From the NCBI GenBank assembly GCA_958450365.1, contig CAUEEP010000908.1:1154341-1218340 (forward strand): a stretch of 64,000 nt of DNA, in the 5' to 3' direction. The position numbers and the translations under genes were made by a program. Positions 34,000-45,600 of the stretch are shown in pieces. How positions within the stretch are numbered: the first letter of the stretch is position 1; each line of letters opens with the position of its first letter. The notes beneath the pieces are model-generated. The model was not told the origin of the DNA. It saw only the letters and a program-made list of their open reading frames with translations, and searched no databases. Source of the DNA: Mesorhabditis belari (Eukaryota > Nematoda > Chromadorea > Rhabditida > Rhabditidae).

Positions 34000-36760
34000 T
34001 TACAAAACTATATAAAAGTAGGTTCTTGTATCTCACCTCAGCATAGAAAACTTTTGCACGACCGTTTTTTGCGAGAAAAGACATCATATAGGCGTACGTT
34101 GAAGCAGCAGCTAAAATTTGTGATTGAGAAATAAAGGCAAAAGCTGTCTCACCGGTAATCAGAAAATTGTCGCAATAATCTTTGGCCACGATCAAAGTGT
34201 TGAAAGCAGAAAGATTATCGACCAAAATGTAAAGAACGTTGCCGACTTGTACAAAGGATTCGTTGTCACTATAAATGCATCATCGAGTGGAGTAATCACC
34301 GTAAATACTCTAATAGAAGCTCCCCCAAAGGAGCATTGCGTAGTCTAAGTTTACTCTTGAACAAACGCTCATATCTCGACATCGATACGTTTCTTTCTCA
34401 AATCAAATTGGAGTAGAGAGAATGGGTGATTTTTTTTAGATATAACACATATTTTTAGCATTAACCAGCGCTTAGAATCAAATGATTGAAAAATGATGAA
34501 AAATCGGCTTTTTGCCACTTCAACGTTACTTTTTATTTCGATAAATTTCTGAGTATGTCTCGCGCATCCATGAGAGATCATTCGAGAAGAGAAGAACGGT
34601 GATCGGACCGGGTTTCTTTTTCAAATCTAAATTGACTCTTTTATTTTAAAAACTCTATTTCTCAGGTGCTAACTTTTGCAACCATTTTTAACTTACACTT
34701 TTTTATTATATATTTCGTGGCTGATTGGGTGAAATTTGCTTCTGAGGCTGCCTGTCGTGTATGAAGGAAATTTCCGCGACGAGCATGAACACATAACCTA
34801 GAGGTTAGAGAAGAGGTTCTCCTTTGCTTCACTTGCTCAAGAATGACAAATGAATGGGTATTTTCCTACTTTAGGCTCAAGAGCTACTGCTAAATGAAAC
34901 TGAAATAGCAGGATGACGTTAACACATTCGTGACAAAGCTTTATGGTGTTTTCATTTCGCCGGACGAGGGCACTTTTCAAATTTAATCCTGTAAACATTT
35001 GGTACGCCGAGTTTGAGAGTATCGGCTCGAGAACGAGTGTTTTAATGGTTCTGAGGGTAAAAGCCACTCTCGCATCCGGATCTCCACGCCCAAAAAACCT
35101 CAAAGTGCAGCTTTTAGATGATTTTGTCGAGCCATTGGGGTTGGGGTCACGAAGGTTATCGGACACTTGATACGCGCCCGGCCTCTTTTGCCATTGGCAA
35201 TCTAACTTGACCCCAAATATCTTGGCGTTGGTCTGTCCAATTTAAATATTCTTCTCAGCATTGGATGCGTCAAGTCTTTCTCTGTCAATTGGTACAAAAA
35301 CTATTCAAATTGGACAGCCCAATACCAAAATATTTGAGCTCAAAGTTGGATTGCCAATGGCACAGGGAGGGGGGCGCGCCTCAAATGTCCCACAATCGGT
35401 CGCAAGCGTCTTAACTAAATTGAAACCGAATAGCATTAAATGTATAAGTAATTAGTTAAAAGCAGGAGATACACCCGTGCCAGTCTGACTCTAGTGGGGC
35501 ATAATGGAAAGTGAGAAGATGCCGGGAGAAGAATGATGAAGAAGTACCGAAAGAAGCACCCACACTTGTCCCTCGACCAAATCTCGCTCTCTGAATGCAT
35601 ATTTTGTTTCATTGGCGGCGAATTCGGACGGTGTCATCCATTTGAGCAGAGACGGTCTGATGTGAATCCAGTAGAGATGGCTCTAAGTTTGACTCTTATT
35701 TGACGCCCAGCCAAAAAATCCGCCTAGGAGCGGGTTTTTCTGGCTGGTTGTGTTGGGGCATAGTTTTGTCATCCTGGCGCAGTCCAGAGCGCGCTTGTCT
35801 ACGGCTCACACCTACGCTACGGCCCGGGCTCAATCCCCAGGTGTTTTTTGACTTTGTTTTTTAAAATGTTTTTAAAGGCACAACTACAATACATTCTTAG
35901 CTTTTTTAAAGAAGTTTTAGCTTTATTGGTCAAAACATGGCCGAGAAAATGCCCGTACAGACAGACAGACAGTGCTCTTTTATATACTACGTTGATGCAA
36001 AAGAAACATTTCCTTGCGAATTGCCAATTTAAGAATGCGCAAGAGGTTGAGACTTGGGTGACCGACTACTTTCAATCACAGAATCAAGAGTTCTTCAATA
36101 AGAGAATGCGTAATCTGAAGCCACGTTGGAGGGATGTTATAGATAGCGATGGTGCTTATTGTTTCGAATAAATTGTTACCTAAAGGAATTTTGATTGAAA
36201 TGAATGTTTTTAAAAAACCGAAATTCCTTTTGCATCAACCAAGTATCACTGCTCTTGTACCTGAAAATAAATCCCCCGTCCGCTAACGACGGCTGAGGTA
36301 TTTTTCTCGAGGAGTTCATCTATTGGCCAGTAACGACAGCAACCCTTTCGATGTAAGGCAACATCTGTCGTGTTTTCCTAAAAGATTTTTCCTTGTTCAC
36401 TTGTTACACGGATTACTGGTCAACAATCATGTTTAGGCATACGACTGTACTTTCAATTTTTACCAATATTGCCGGATTCGAAACGAGCGTGATTTGCTCG
36501 ATTAACGCCGGGAAATGCAGTCTTATTCGGGCCAGCATTTTCCCAAGAACACTGCCATTCTTTTGGAACACGAGTGGGGTTCTGTAATTCGTTATTGATC
36601 GAGTCCCCTCTACTCCGAAAGCTACTTTACCGGTGCGACGAATTTGACAATCCGAGCAGAGCGAAAACCTCGAAAAGTTGATTTCCCACTCCGCCACCAG
36701 ACCAAGTTGTCGTTAAGGGAAGAGAAAAGTACCCTAAGCAATATATAGACCTCAAAAATG
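34000..36760 (-). CDS. GT11 (alpha-1,2-fucosyltransferase-like) gene, partly resolved
   Basis: Minus-strand exons in family order: about 36,645-36,745 has the GT11 N-terminal motif SGGGVGNQLFEVFALLGL; about 36,470-36,580 has TPLVFQKNGSVLGKMLARI and PALIEQI; about 36,255-36,380 has CCRYWPIDELLEKN ending GRGIYFQ; about 35,575-35,690 has HLYWIHIRPSLLKWMTPSEF; then 34,195-34,250 has VAKDYCDNFLIT spliced over a short intron to ASTYAYMMSFLAKNG (34,040-34,110). GT11 enzymes transfer GDP-fucose in the Golgi lumen; the last motif matches the conserved ITASxSTFGWW region. The HVRRGD-type exon and both ends were not found, so exons may be missing or hidden. The intron at 34,260-35,570 contains several repeats. 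Confidence 0.6.
34298..34375. repeat. ACCGTAAATACTCTAATAG repeat copy
   Basis: A single diverged copy of the family at 30,675-31,062 (accgtaaatactctaatag ... cgtagtctaagttt) in the GT11-like gene intron. Confidence 0.5.
34920..35150. repeat. diverged ACACATTCG-G-ACAA element
   Basis: It begins acacattcgtgacaaag and shares gagtttgagagtatcggct, ccggatctcca and gatgattttgtcgag blocks, in order, with the elements at 26,756-27,005 and 54,632-54,879. The right terminus is lost against the adjoining palindromic MITE. Confidence 0.55.
35160..35395. repeat. palindromic MITE (GCGCC...GCCATTGGC family), copy 2
   Basis: Starts gacacttgatacgcgccc with cctcttttgccattggcaa, and ends ggattgccaatggcacag and gcgcgcctcaaatgtccc. 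Same design as the copy at 3,013-3,245. It lies in a GT11-like gene intron. Confidence 0.75.
35765..35995 (+). repeat. tRNA-headed SINE-like element (spacer)
   Basis: The tRNA-like head runs tcctggcgcagtccagagcg (A box) to cccgggctcaatccccagg (B box and 3' acceptor strand, pairing with tcctgg). A body of about 100 bp ends in the tail gtacagacagacagacagtg and cttttatatactacg. The tail is shared with 23,165-23,475 although the head differs. Confidence 0.6.
35988..36235 (+). mobile_element. mariner transposase C-terminal fragment with TIR
   Basis: MQKKHFLANCQFKNAQEVET to the C-terminal RNLKPRWRDVIDSDGAYCFE resembles the C-terminus of mariner transposases. Ends carry gttgatgcaaaagaaac and its partial inverse at the right (aattccttttgcatcaac). 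Only the last roughly 60 codons remain. Confidence 0.6.
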
Positions 36761-36883
36761 CAAGGTGGTCGATTGTTTGTTAGGGGAATTGCTAAACACT
36801 CAATAAAATAGGGTAGCTTAACTTCAAAGCTAAATTCTTTAAGCCTAATCGTAAAATTCCTAAAGGCGCCGTTCTTTTAGAAT

Positions 36884-37729
36884 CTAATGATTGTCAGTGG
36901 TGGTCACAAGATGATCAAGATACCCACTTTTACTCTTTTCCCTTCCTTCTGGCAATTCCTTGTATATCAGCTCAAGACGTTCCTTGCTAGACAAAAGTTC
37001 TTTTGGGGGCGGTTTCGTGGTTGTCTCTTCTTCTTCATCATTTTCGTTATCATCATCATCTGCTTCTTCTTCTTCTTTTTCTTTTTTATCTTTTCCATTC
37101 TTTTCTTCTTCTTCCTTTTTTTCCTTTTCTTTCTTTTCTTCCTCTTCTTTCTCTGCACTCCTTTCATCTTCTTTTCCTTCTTTCTTCTCATCTACTATAT
37201 TCACTTCTAGTTCTTCATCATCACCTTCTTTATCTCCTTCTTTTTTTTCTTCCTCTTCCTTTTCTTCTTCTTCTTCTTCTTCTTTTTCCTTTTCTTCTTT
37301 TTCCTTTTCTTCCTTTTCGTCTTCTTCCTTTTCTTCTTCTTCTTTCTCTGCACTCCTTTCCTCTTCTTTTCTTTCTTTCTTCTCATCTACTATATTCACT
37401 TCTAATTCTTCTTCTTCTTCTGACTTTGATAATTCTCCTGAGGCTGCTGTCATTTCTATTTCCTCTCGTGAATCTTCTGCTCTCACAACAGAAGCAATTT
37501 TGTCTATAAAGCTAAAACTTTTGAGGATTTTCAACGAATCTAAGAAGCCTACCTAGGCCTTAAATTGGTGGCGAAATTCCAGTCTGGATAGAAGTTCGAA
37601 ATTTCGGTTATATAACAAACATAAGTCACTGAAAATGTTTTCTAGATTGTTTTCTAGATTGCTCTTTTGAAAACACCTACCAATGACCACAAAGACGAGC
37701 ACTTTCCATATGCTCTCACCACTTGCCAT
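36884..37729 (-). CDS. acidic Lys/Glu-rich protein with hydrophobic N-terminus (237 aa)
   Basis: Two exons join in phase, 37,681-37,729 and 36,884-37,548. The N-terminus MASGESIWKVLVFVVIGFLD looks like a signal anchor or signal peptide. The body is almost pure Glu/Lys/Asp with predicted charged-helix or disordered character. It includes an internal duplication of an ELEVNIVDEKKE-x-KE-x-ERSAEKE unit about 80 residues apart. A unique C-terminal region follows (PPPKELLSSKERLELIYKEL). On the DNA level this is a long CTT/CTC tract, prone to slippage. No domain recognised. The antisense 198-aa Ser/Phe ORF is a shadow. It lies between two minus-strand genes. Confidence 0.55.
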
Positions 37730-38036
37730 CGATGCCAATGAAAGAAGAAAAGAAAAGGAAGAAAAATAATGGGAATCGATCAGCGACCAATTTGAAGAGC
37801 CTGAAGGAAGACTTGCCGAAAAACTCTTTAATGAGCAATGCATACAAAGTCTGACCGGTAATAAAGACCTAAGCCGTCACACTACCAGTTGACCTTATTG
37901 GGAACCCCGCACTACTCTTCTATAATTTTGAAAAGTTGTCTGTTTGTTGCAAGTCTTAGCCTACCTGCCAAGTTTAGAGCCAGAAACATGTAACTATAAC
38001 TTAAACTCTAATAGAACGGCAAAAAAGAGCCGAAAA

Positions 38037-38445
38037 AATTTTTTTTAGTAATTTGGGAAATCGAATAGACATTTTGGCGGAAATAAGGAGGAGACGCGTT
38101 ATGCTTGCCTATGCAAATGTTCGTATGTAAATTTGTCTCGGGAAAGAGAAATCTTTCAGAAGATTCCGTTCAGCGGTTATCCATTTTAGTAAAAGATAAA
38201 TGAGACCAAAAACAAACAAATCAAAACAACCGGCGATAAATAAAAAAGGAAAAGATTTAGAGAACTTCACTAAATTCCTTTCGAACGTTTCTTTCAACAT
38301 GCAAGCGATTCTTCTTGATTCGTTTACCCTTCCACGCAGAAACACGACGAAAATGTAATGTAATGTTTGAACAACTTGCATCCCTTGTAATATTTACATT
38401 AGCAACTGTTCGAAACAAATATCTTTCTGCCAAAAAGCAAACCAC
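38037..38445. repeat. 0.4 kb direct repeat, copy 1
   Basis: Nearly identical to 48,759-49,166 in the same orientation, from ttttagtaatttgggaaatc to cgaaacaaatatctttc. It contains one copy of the roughly 90-bp module also found at both inner edges of the inverted duplication. A short minus-strand open frame is shared by both copies but has no recognised family. No terminal inverted repeats seen. Confidence 0.8.
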
Positions 38446-38619
38446 GGCCGCTTCCCAATATGAATCATATTCCATTCAATGGAAATGGATTGAGTGAAAA
38501 AGGTAAGAATGACTGATAGAACAAATGTTGATTATTTTGGAACAACACTTAGGACAAACCTGACGAACAATGGATGCTTACTAGCGACTGGTACCAACTC
38601 AAATTGAACTTTTGATTCG

Positions 38620-38990
38620 AGACCGAACCCATCTTATAGAAACGAAGACAAACGAGAAGGCAATCGCAACAGCACAGCGTGCCTTGGAAAGAAATTTACT
38701 CGGCCACAACAGGAGGACCCGGCGCTACCAAGGCCTAAGAAGCTTTAACATGCGTCAACTCTCAAGACTCAGAGATCCTATTGAAGTAATAGAGAGGAAA
38801 AGATTCCGATGAGCAGGACACGTGGCGAGAAGAACATGATCGGTGGACGACAAGGATAACAGAATGGACGCCACGTGACCAAAAGAGGTCCACTGGAAGA
38901 CCAACAACAAGATGGAGCACACGAGTCGAGGCAACACTCAGAGACAAGCTGCCGAGGATCCAGCCACCGTCAACACAAGTCCAAACAAGA
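38620..38990 (+). mobile_element. non-LTR retrotransposon 3' coding fragment
   Basis: The translation shows the C-terminal signature of RTE/CR1-type reverse transcriptase proteins: IATAQRALERNLLG, then DPIEVIERKRFR followed, across a stop, by AGHVARR and the GRPTTRW-like motif in another frame. Frameshifts and stops show it is dead. No RT core is present in the window. Confidence 0.65.
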
Positions 38991-38999
38991 ATGCCAACT

Positions 39000-39260
39000 C
39001 AAAGTGGACTTTTGATTCCAGTCCATCTTATAGACCCAGTCCATCTCATAGAAGCAGCCATAGGGAGCCCGAATCCGCTTTTATTTTTTGCAGAACGCTT
39101 CGGAATCGCGAAATATCTGGCATAGAAAATTGCCCTAGCTTTCGGACTCTCTATGGGGATGCTACACGGAATCCAAACAACTGCATCGGTAGATAGTCTA
39201 TGACTATCGAACCTATGACACTTTCTGCTCTCAAGTTCGACTCCCGCCCTTACAAATTTT
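39000..39260 (+). repeat. tRNA-terminal repeat related to the receptor foldback
   Basis: gtccatcttatagacccag, cgaatccgctttt, cgcgaaatatctggcataga and the final tcaagttcgactcccgccc match, in order, one arm of the foldback at 18,419-19,530. The tRNA-like part is weak. Confidence 0.5.
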
Positions 39261-39670
39261 TTCACTTTTTGCAAAATCTCATAGATTCAAACTTCCCGGT
39301 ATTTAAAACCTTTTGTTTTTGATTTGAGAAGATTATTAATTGAATTGTGCTTTTTTTCGTTTCATTCCATCCACTGAATTTTGCTTTTTTTTTGCCGTCA
39401 AATGAGAAACCAATGACTTTTTGTTTAAAAAAGTTTCCCTTTTTTCTGTTGAAATTTGTCTACCAATTTCTCATTCAATGTTATCGATTTTACAGTGAGC
39501 AAAGCTCGGCACTCGATTAAAGCATTTTTGAATGAACAATGAAATGAGATTTTTGCTTCATTTTAGTGCGGTTTATTGTCCTCACAAAAAGCCTTTATTT
39601 ACTTTGATCAAACTTGTTCTTGGCGCTTAGTTATTAAAACTAAGTACACGTTAAAATCCACAATTCATGA

Positions 39671-42600
39671 TCAAATTTTCTGTAGCACAATAGCTGGTTG
39701 TCGAATTCCGCTGAGTTTCAATTTCCCCTCTGGGAATCCCTCAGTGAAGACGACCCGTGTCTTGTCATCATACCAAAACACGCCCAAAAGACGAAAACCT
39801 GAATAAATTAGGAATTGATACGAAAAATAAAAGAATTTTTGGATAATATTGAGCTAGCGAGAACGCTGTTAGAATCCGGTTAGAATCATCAAAACATCAA
39901 AAAGCAAAAGAAAAGTTTTGCCAAAAAGGATCGAACTCGAAAAAACGTGGCGGTCATTTTGTATTCAAGCGCTTTAGTCACTAAACCATCAAGCCACGTT
40001 TGAAGTCCGTGAAAGAAGCGTTATAAAGGCATCCCTTATTCGGCTCCAAATTTTCGCATTTTCACTCGTAAACTTAAAACATGTATAACATTTTATAGGA
40101 AGCCATTTTGCAAAAACGAAAAGCAGATTCGGAATCAGTGTGAAATTCTGCGTGGAATGGTCCATGGCTCGTCTCATTTGGCCATATCCTACTGCCTTTC
40201 CCTTGTGAGACTTGAATGGAGGGCGGGAAACTGAAGAATTCGAATTTTTCCTACCCTGTATCATCCACGGTAATCGAATCGCGCCGTATATCCGATGAGC
40301 GTTCCAAATAACGGCGTCAGAGCCTAAAAATGAGTCATGGATTGGATCGAATTCTTCGGATTAGATCGAAACGTTCTGCTGTTATCCAATACGATTCCTA
40401 GCATGCCTAGACCACAAAACATTTGCCACTCACCAACAGGAAAACCGACGATCATCAGGCCACGATTCTTGAGAAGACACAGAACTTTGGCCATCTCACG
40501 CACATCTCCCCAAGGGTCTAATGGATCACCGTATCTAAAAATTAACAAAAAACCCCATGTGGAAACTCTTGCCAAAAGCAAACCTTCCCAAGCCGCTGTG
40601 CTCGAGAGACGAGAAGCTGATCATGAAGTCGAATGTCTCCTCGTAACTGGAAAATGGATTTGAAATGTAGGAAGATGAAAAGCGTTTTACCTAGTCCATT
40701 CCTTGGCCAATTTGACTGGATGGATCCATTTCATTGGCTGTTTTGTCTATAAGATGTTCAGCACTTTCAATTGTCATTCTGGGAGCCTACTTCAATTTCC
40801 AATTCTTGATATTCGATGGTGAGCACACTAGCCGCACCTGCTTTCAACGCGAACACTTCAGCCTGAACTTTTAGAAGTTCAGTTCTGTAGTCTGATTTGG
40901 TTGCCTAATCGATTCAAGACAAAAATCAATGTTTTGACTTTTGGCTTGACCAGCTTCCAATTTTTATGGATTTGATGGATTTGGGCCTTGGCGTTTAATG
41001 CCTACAATGCCAAATAGGCTAAATATTTGAAAAGTGGACTCAAAATTAAAATTGTTTAACCTATTTAGCATCGTGGCATCCCACTCTGTCAAAACAGCAC
41101 ATTTTTTAAATAACGTCCAGCTTGTTAACGATTCTAAAGACAAACCCAAGGTCTCTGTGATCCGATAACGGCACCATTTTTGCCTTTGATATACTTTTCG
41201 AACATTTGCAATGCGTCCAACACCACTTCTAAATATTATATAAAAGTCAAACTGCTAACAAACATGGTTTGGACTAGAGTATGTTCCTTTTGAATCAGTA
41301 ATTACTCGAGTAAAATTTGCATGAGTCTTTTTCACTCAACTAATCAACGTGTTTGAACTCTTTACCACGAGTACTCTTTACTTTTGAACGAGTAATTCTC
41401 TTTACACGGTGAATAGATTGAATATCTTTACATTTGAAGGGAATTTGCCATCAAATCAATTAACTCGCCATAACTTTCTTCTAAGTGGGCTAATCTTTAT
41501 GGTTTTGGTGTGATTTTGCAGATCTCAACAAGTGCAACAAAATGACACCAAAATCATAAAAATTCGCCTACTTAAAAGAAAGTTATGGCAAGTTGCGCAC
41601 AATAGCCACCCCCATGAATTTTCGCGCTAATTTTTTGCAATAATTTGCAAAGTATGCTGATTTTTCCCAAGTGTGTGTTTTTAAAAAACGTCCTATTCTC
41701 TGTGATTGTTTTTATTAGTTTCTTTGTTGCTTTACTTTGTTTCAAGTCTATTCATTTTTTTATAGGACGACAAACAAGGGATCTGCCATTTTGGAGCTTC
41801 ATCGTCAAGGTCAATGCGTGAGTGCGATCGCGCGATTGCCACGTGTTTCTCATCAGCTCGTCTCAAAAGCGATTAAGCGATACAAGGAGCTTGGCAACGA
41901 TGAAGATCGTCCAGGAAGAGGCAGAAAAAGAACAGTCAACACCTCCAGAAATCGCAAAGTCATTCAGAAACGCGTGGCTCGGAATCCACAGGTCTCAATG
42001 AGAAAGGTCGCTCGACAGACGGGGATCGCTCGCGAATCGGTTCGAATTATGGCCAAAAATGAGCTCAATCTTCACCCTTACAAGCTCAAGCAAGGGCAAC
42101 AACTCGACGACGACAAAAAACGAGTTCGACTCGAAAGATGTCGAGAGCTTCTCAAGCGGGCCGCAACTCCACACTGGGAGCGAATCCTGTTTTCTGACGA
42201 GAAGCTCTTCTCGGTGGAGCAAAGCTGCAACCACTGCCCCTGCCTTATCGACTCTAGCTCTGAGCCGATTGACAAAAGACGAGAGAACGATAGAGGAACA
42301 ATGAGTCACCCCTTCAGAGTAGACTAACATTTGATCCCAAAGGTAAAAAGAAATACATGGATCACTAAAAGTAAGCTTTCCTGAAAAAGCATTACAAATC
42401 AAATGTGATAACGAAGCCTCAGATCTGCCGCTTTCTTCAGGGGCGAAAAGAGAGAATCTATTTGCAAGTTGAGGCTGATCTATCGTCAGTTATTACAGTG
42501 TTGCAAATTTGTTCAACTAACAAATTATTATCAAAATGGCTTTGCAGTTAAAAAAGTGATGTTTGACTTAATAGTTATACAGTGCGTTTCAAATTCTTAA

Positions 42601-45600
42601 ACGCACCCTCTAAAATGACGAATTTTGCATTTTGAACACCGCTACAACTATTAATCTTTTTCTATTAGAAAGAGCATGTCTTAAAACCTAAATAACACGA
42701 AAAATAAGCATACTGCAAAAAGTAAAAATTTTCAAAATAGAAACCTTTTGCTTGATTTAACCGTTTCAAATTCTTAAATGCACCCGCCTTTGCTGTTGTT
42801 ATTTCAAATTTTTCGTTTTGTTGTGCATATTTTTTTATTAAATTTATCATTTTTGTTAATCTTCAGGTAAATGACACACGGAAAGCTGCTCACGGATTAT
42901 GATAAAGGCCAGATTAATGCCCGTTTGTGGATTGGCGACTCAATAAGGAAAATCGCAAAAATTTGGGCCGATCCGGCTCTGCCGTGCGAAATTATGTAAA
43001 GTGCGAGTTCGTTTCTGTACCAAGGAAGAAACCAGGACCAAAACCAAAGCTTACACCGCGAGCTAGACGCCATATTGTGAACAACATCCACGGAAAAACG
43101 ATCAATGAAGTGAAAACGGAACGGAATCAAAGTCATCAAAGAAAAGCGCACATATCGATCGACAATTATTGAACATCCAACCGATCGTGAAGCTTTTACA
43201 CAAGAAAGCCCGATTGGCGTTCGCCAAGAGTCATATGAATCAGGATTGGTCTATGGTTAGAAAGCCGCTTATGTTTTATTTTTTTTTTGCGTTTAGGTGA
43301 TCTTTTCCGATGAGAAGAAATGGAATTGGGATGGTCCCAATGGCGTTGACTACTATTGGAGGGATCTTCGACGTGATCCGTTGGTGTTTGGAACTCGAAA
43401 CTTTGGCGGTGGCTCTGTGATGGTTTGGGTCGCCTTTTGTGCTGATGGAACGGTCGCTCTGAAGATGGTTTCGAATCGGATGACTAGATAGATATCTTGA
43501 ACAATTGCTTGTTGCCGTTTTTGCTCCTAAATCCAACCGTTCCCGATTTGTTTCAATACGACAACCCGTCCATTCATCGAGCTGGAGACACCCGAGACTG
43601 GCTGAACAACAACAACATTGCAACTTTGGCCTGACCCTCTCGATCTCATGACGTCAATCCGATAGTGAATTTATACCGAATACTTGTCCGAGCTGCCTAC
43701 AAAAATCATCGTCAGTTGCAAGACGTATATTTGTACCTAAAACAGCGATCCGTTTGGCCTGAAGCTATCTCGACGTCTTTGCTTTTCAAAACCTCATCAA
43801 TTGAATGTCAGACCGCATTTTTCAAGTAATTAATCGTTCTGGTGCGTGTACAAATTATTAGTTTTGATTTTTTACCTTTGATTGTTAATTTATGTCGATA
43901 AATAAAAATATTTTCATAGTGCGTTTAAGAATTTGAAACGGTTAAATCAAGCAAAAGGTCTCTATTTTGAAAATTTTTACTTTTTACAGTATGCTTATTT
44001 TTCGTGTTTTTTAGGTTTTAAGACATGCTCTTTCTAATAGAAAAAGATTAATAGTTGTAGCGGTGTTCAAAATGCAAAATTCGTCATTTTAGAGGGTGCC
44101 TTTAAGAATTTGAAACGCACTGTAGTAGAGATTTTGCTGCTACCTGGTTTCAGTGTTTAAAAACATTTATTTTGTCTTTAATAAATGTTTGCAAGCAGTC
44201 TTTATCATTATATCATTATAAAATTCTACATAAACCAGAATTCTTTCTTAAAAGTGCTGACGGATTCGAACCTGCGACCTAACAGTCGCTCGTTTTGGAA
44301 GCAAACGCGTAACCCACACGGTCATTCACAAAATTACGGTAAGTTTTTTCTTAGAAACTTTAGAAAACACTTTACTTGAGATGTACAAACTCTAGTCTGG
44401 ATCGGCACCGGGCCACCTTATTGAAGACCTGGGTCTGGTGCGGTCCAGGCGGTCTAGATCTACCGAATTTTCAAGGCTTCCGGCCCCAAAGCATCCAGAC
44501 TTGCTTGGCTGCTAATAATACATGCTTAACGCAAGAAAAAACGTTTTCTTATTCCCGCACTTGTCTGATGTCCGTATGTTGCCCCGGCAAACATGCCAGC
44601 GCCTGGCTCGAATTGCTTGTCGATTCCAGTCCACTTCTTTGCCGTGGGCCCCACTCGATCATTTACACTAGCCAGTCGATGATCAATATAACTAAATTTA
44701 AAGTTACAGTCTGATGTGACTCTTATGTAATAAAACAATCAAAAAGTCACCCCCTCCCAATGGGAATTCTCCCAAATAGGGTGTATTCATTCCAAAATTC
44801 GTCGGGAATTTCCACGGGTGGTTTCTCGGCAGGCGTTTTGTTTGCGGTAACAAGCCACCTCTCGAATACCTGTTTTTTAGAACATTAACAAAACTGATAA
44901 AGTAAAAAACTGACTTCGGGACAAGTTTTCCCAATTAATCGGTCTCTCGCTTCACGTTCGCCTTTTGTCGGCGGATCATCGAAAGTTGGCATTTGTGAAT
45001 CATCTTCTTTAACATCTTCGGAATCGTCGTCTTCGCCAGTTATGGTTTTCACAGGAGCATCCATCGCTTCTGTTTCTGGACATTTTGTCGGCGGACATTG
45101 ATCTCTAAAGTGGACTGTATCTATTAGGGTGGTGCAAAAGAAACTCCCGATGGGTATCAGCTCTCATTTATCAGAAACGAGCGATGCTAACAGCATTATT
45201 TTTTTTATGTCTTGTTCGCATATTTGTTTGCTATTTATTTCGACATTTGAATTTTTTGGTTGTTGTTTATTTTATTTAAAAATGCTTATATTTTTTATTT
45301 AGATCATGATCGAGCAAAATTTTGTGCTACGAGCAGCATTACTGTTTAACTTCAAAATTGAAAATTCTGCTGCCTTCTCGCATCGTTCTCTCTGTGCTGC
45401 TTTCGGAGATGGCAGGTTGTCTCTCAGGCAGTGTCAGACTTGGTTTCAACGATTCCGAGAGGGAGACGAGACTTTGGAAGATTACGAGCACGGTTCGAGG
45501 CCAGAAGTCGTGAACGAAGCCAAGCTGAGGGACTTTATTCAGGCCGATCCATGCCAATCTGCTCGAGATCTTGCGAAAATATTCCATTGTGAAAATACAC

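Noticed and set aside
36960..37556. 198-codon Ser/Phe-rich plus-strand ORF (and a Leu-rich sister frame)
   Set aside because: Antisense shadow of the Glu/Lys-rich gene; low complexity alone keeps the frames open.
38109..38381. 90-codon minus-strand ORF duplicated at 48,827
   Set aside because: Conserved between the two copies only because the whole 0.4 kb direct repeat is nearly identical; no start context, family or splice signals.
42059..42402. Antisense and alternate-frame ORFs over the Tc1-like fragment
   Set aside because: Shadows of the transposase frame, which has HTH and catalytic motifs.
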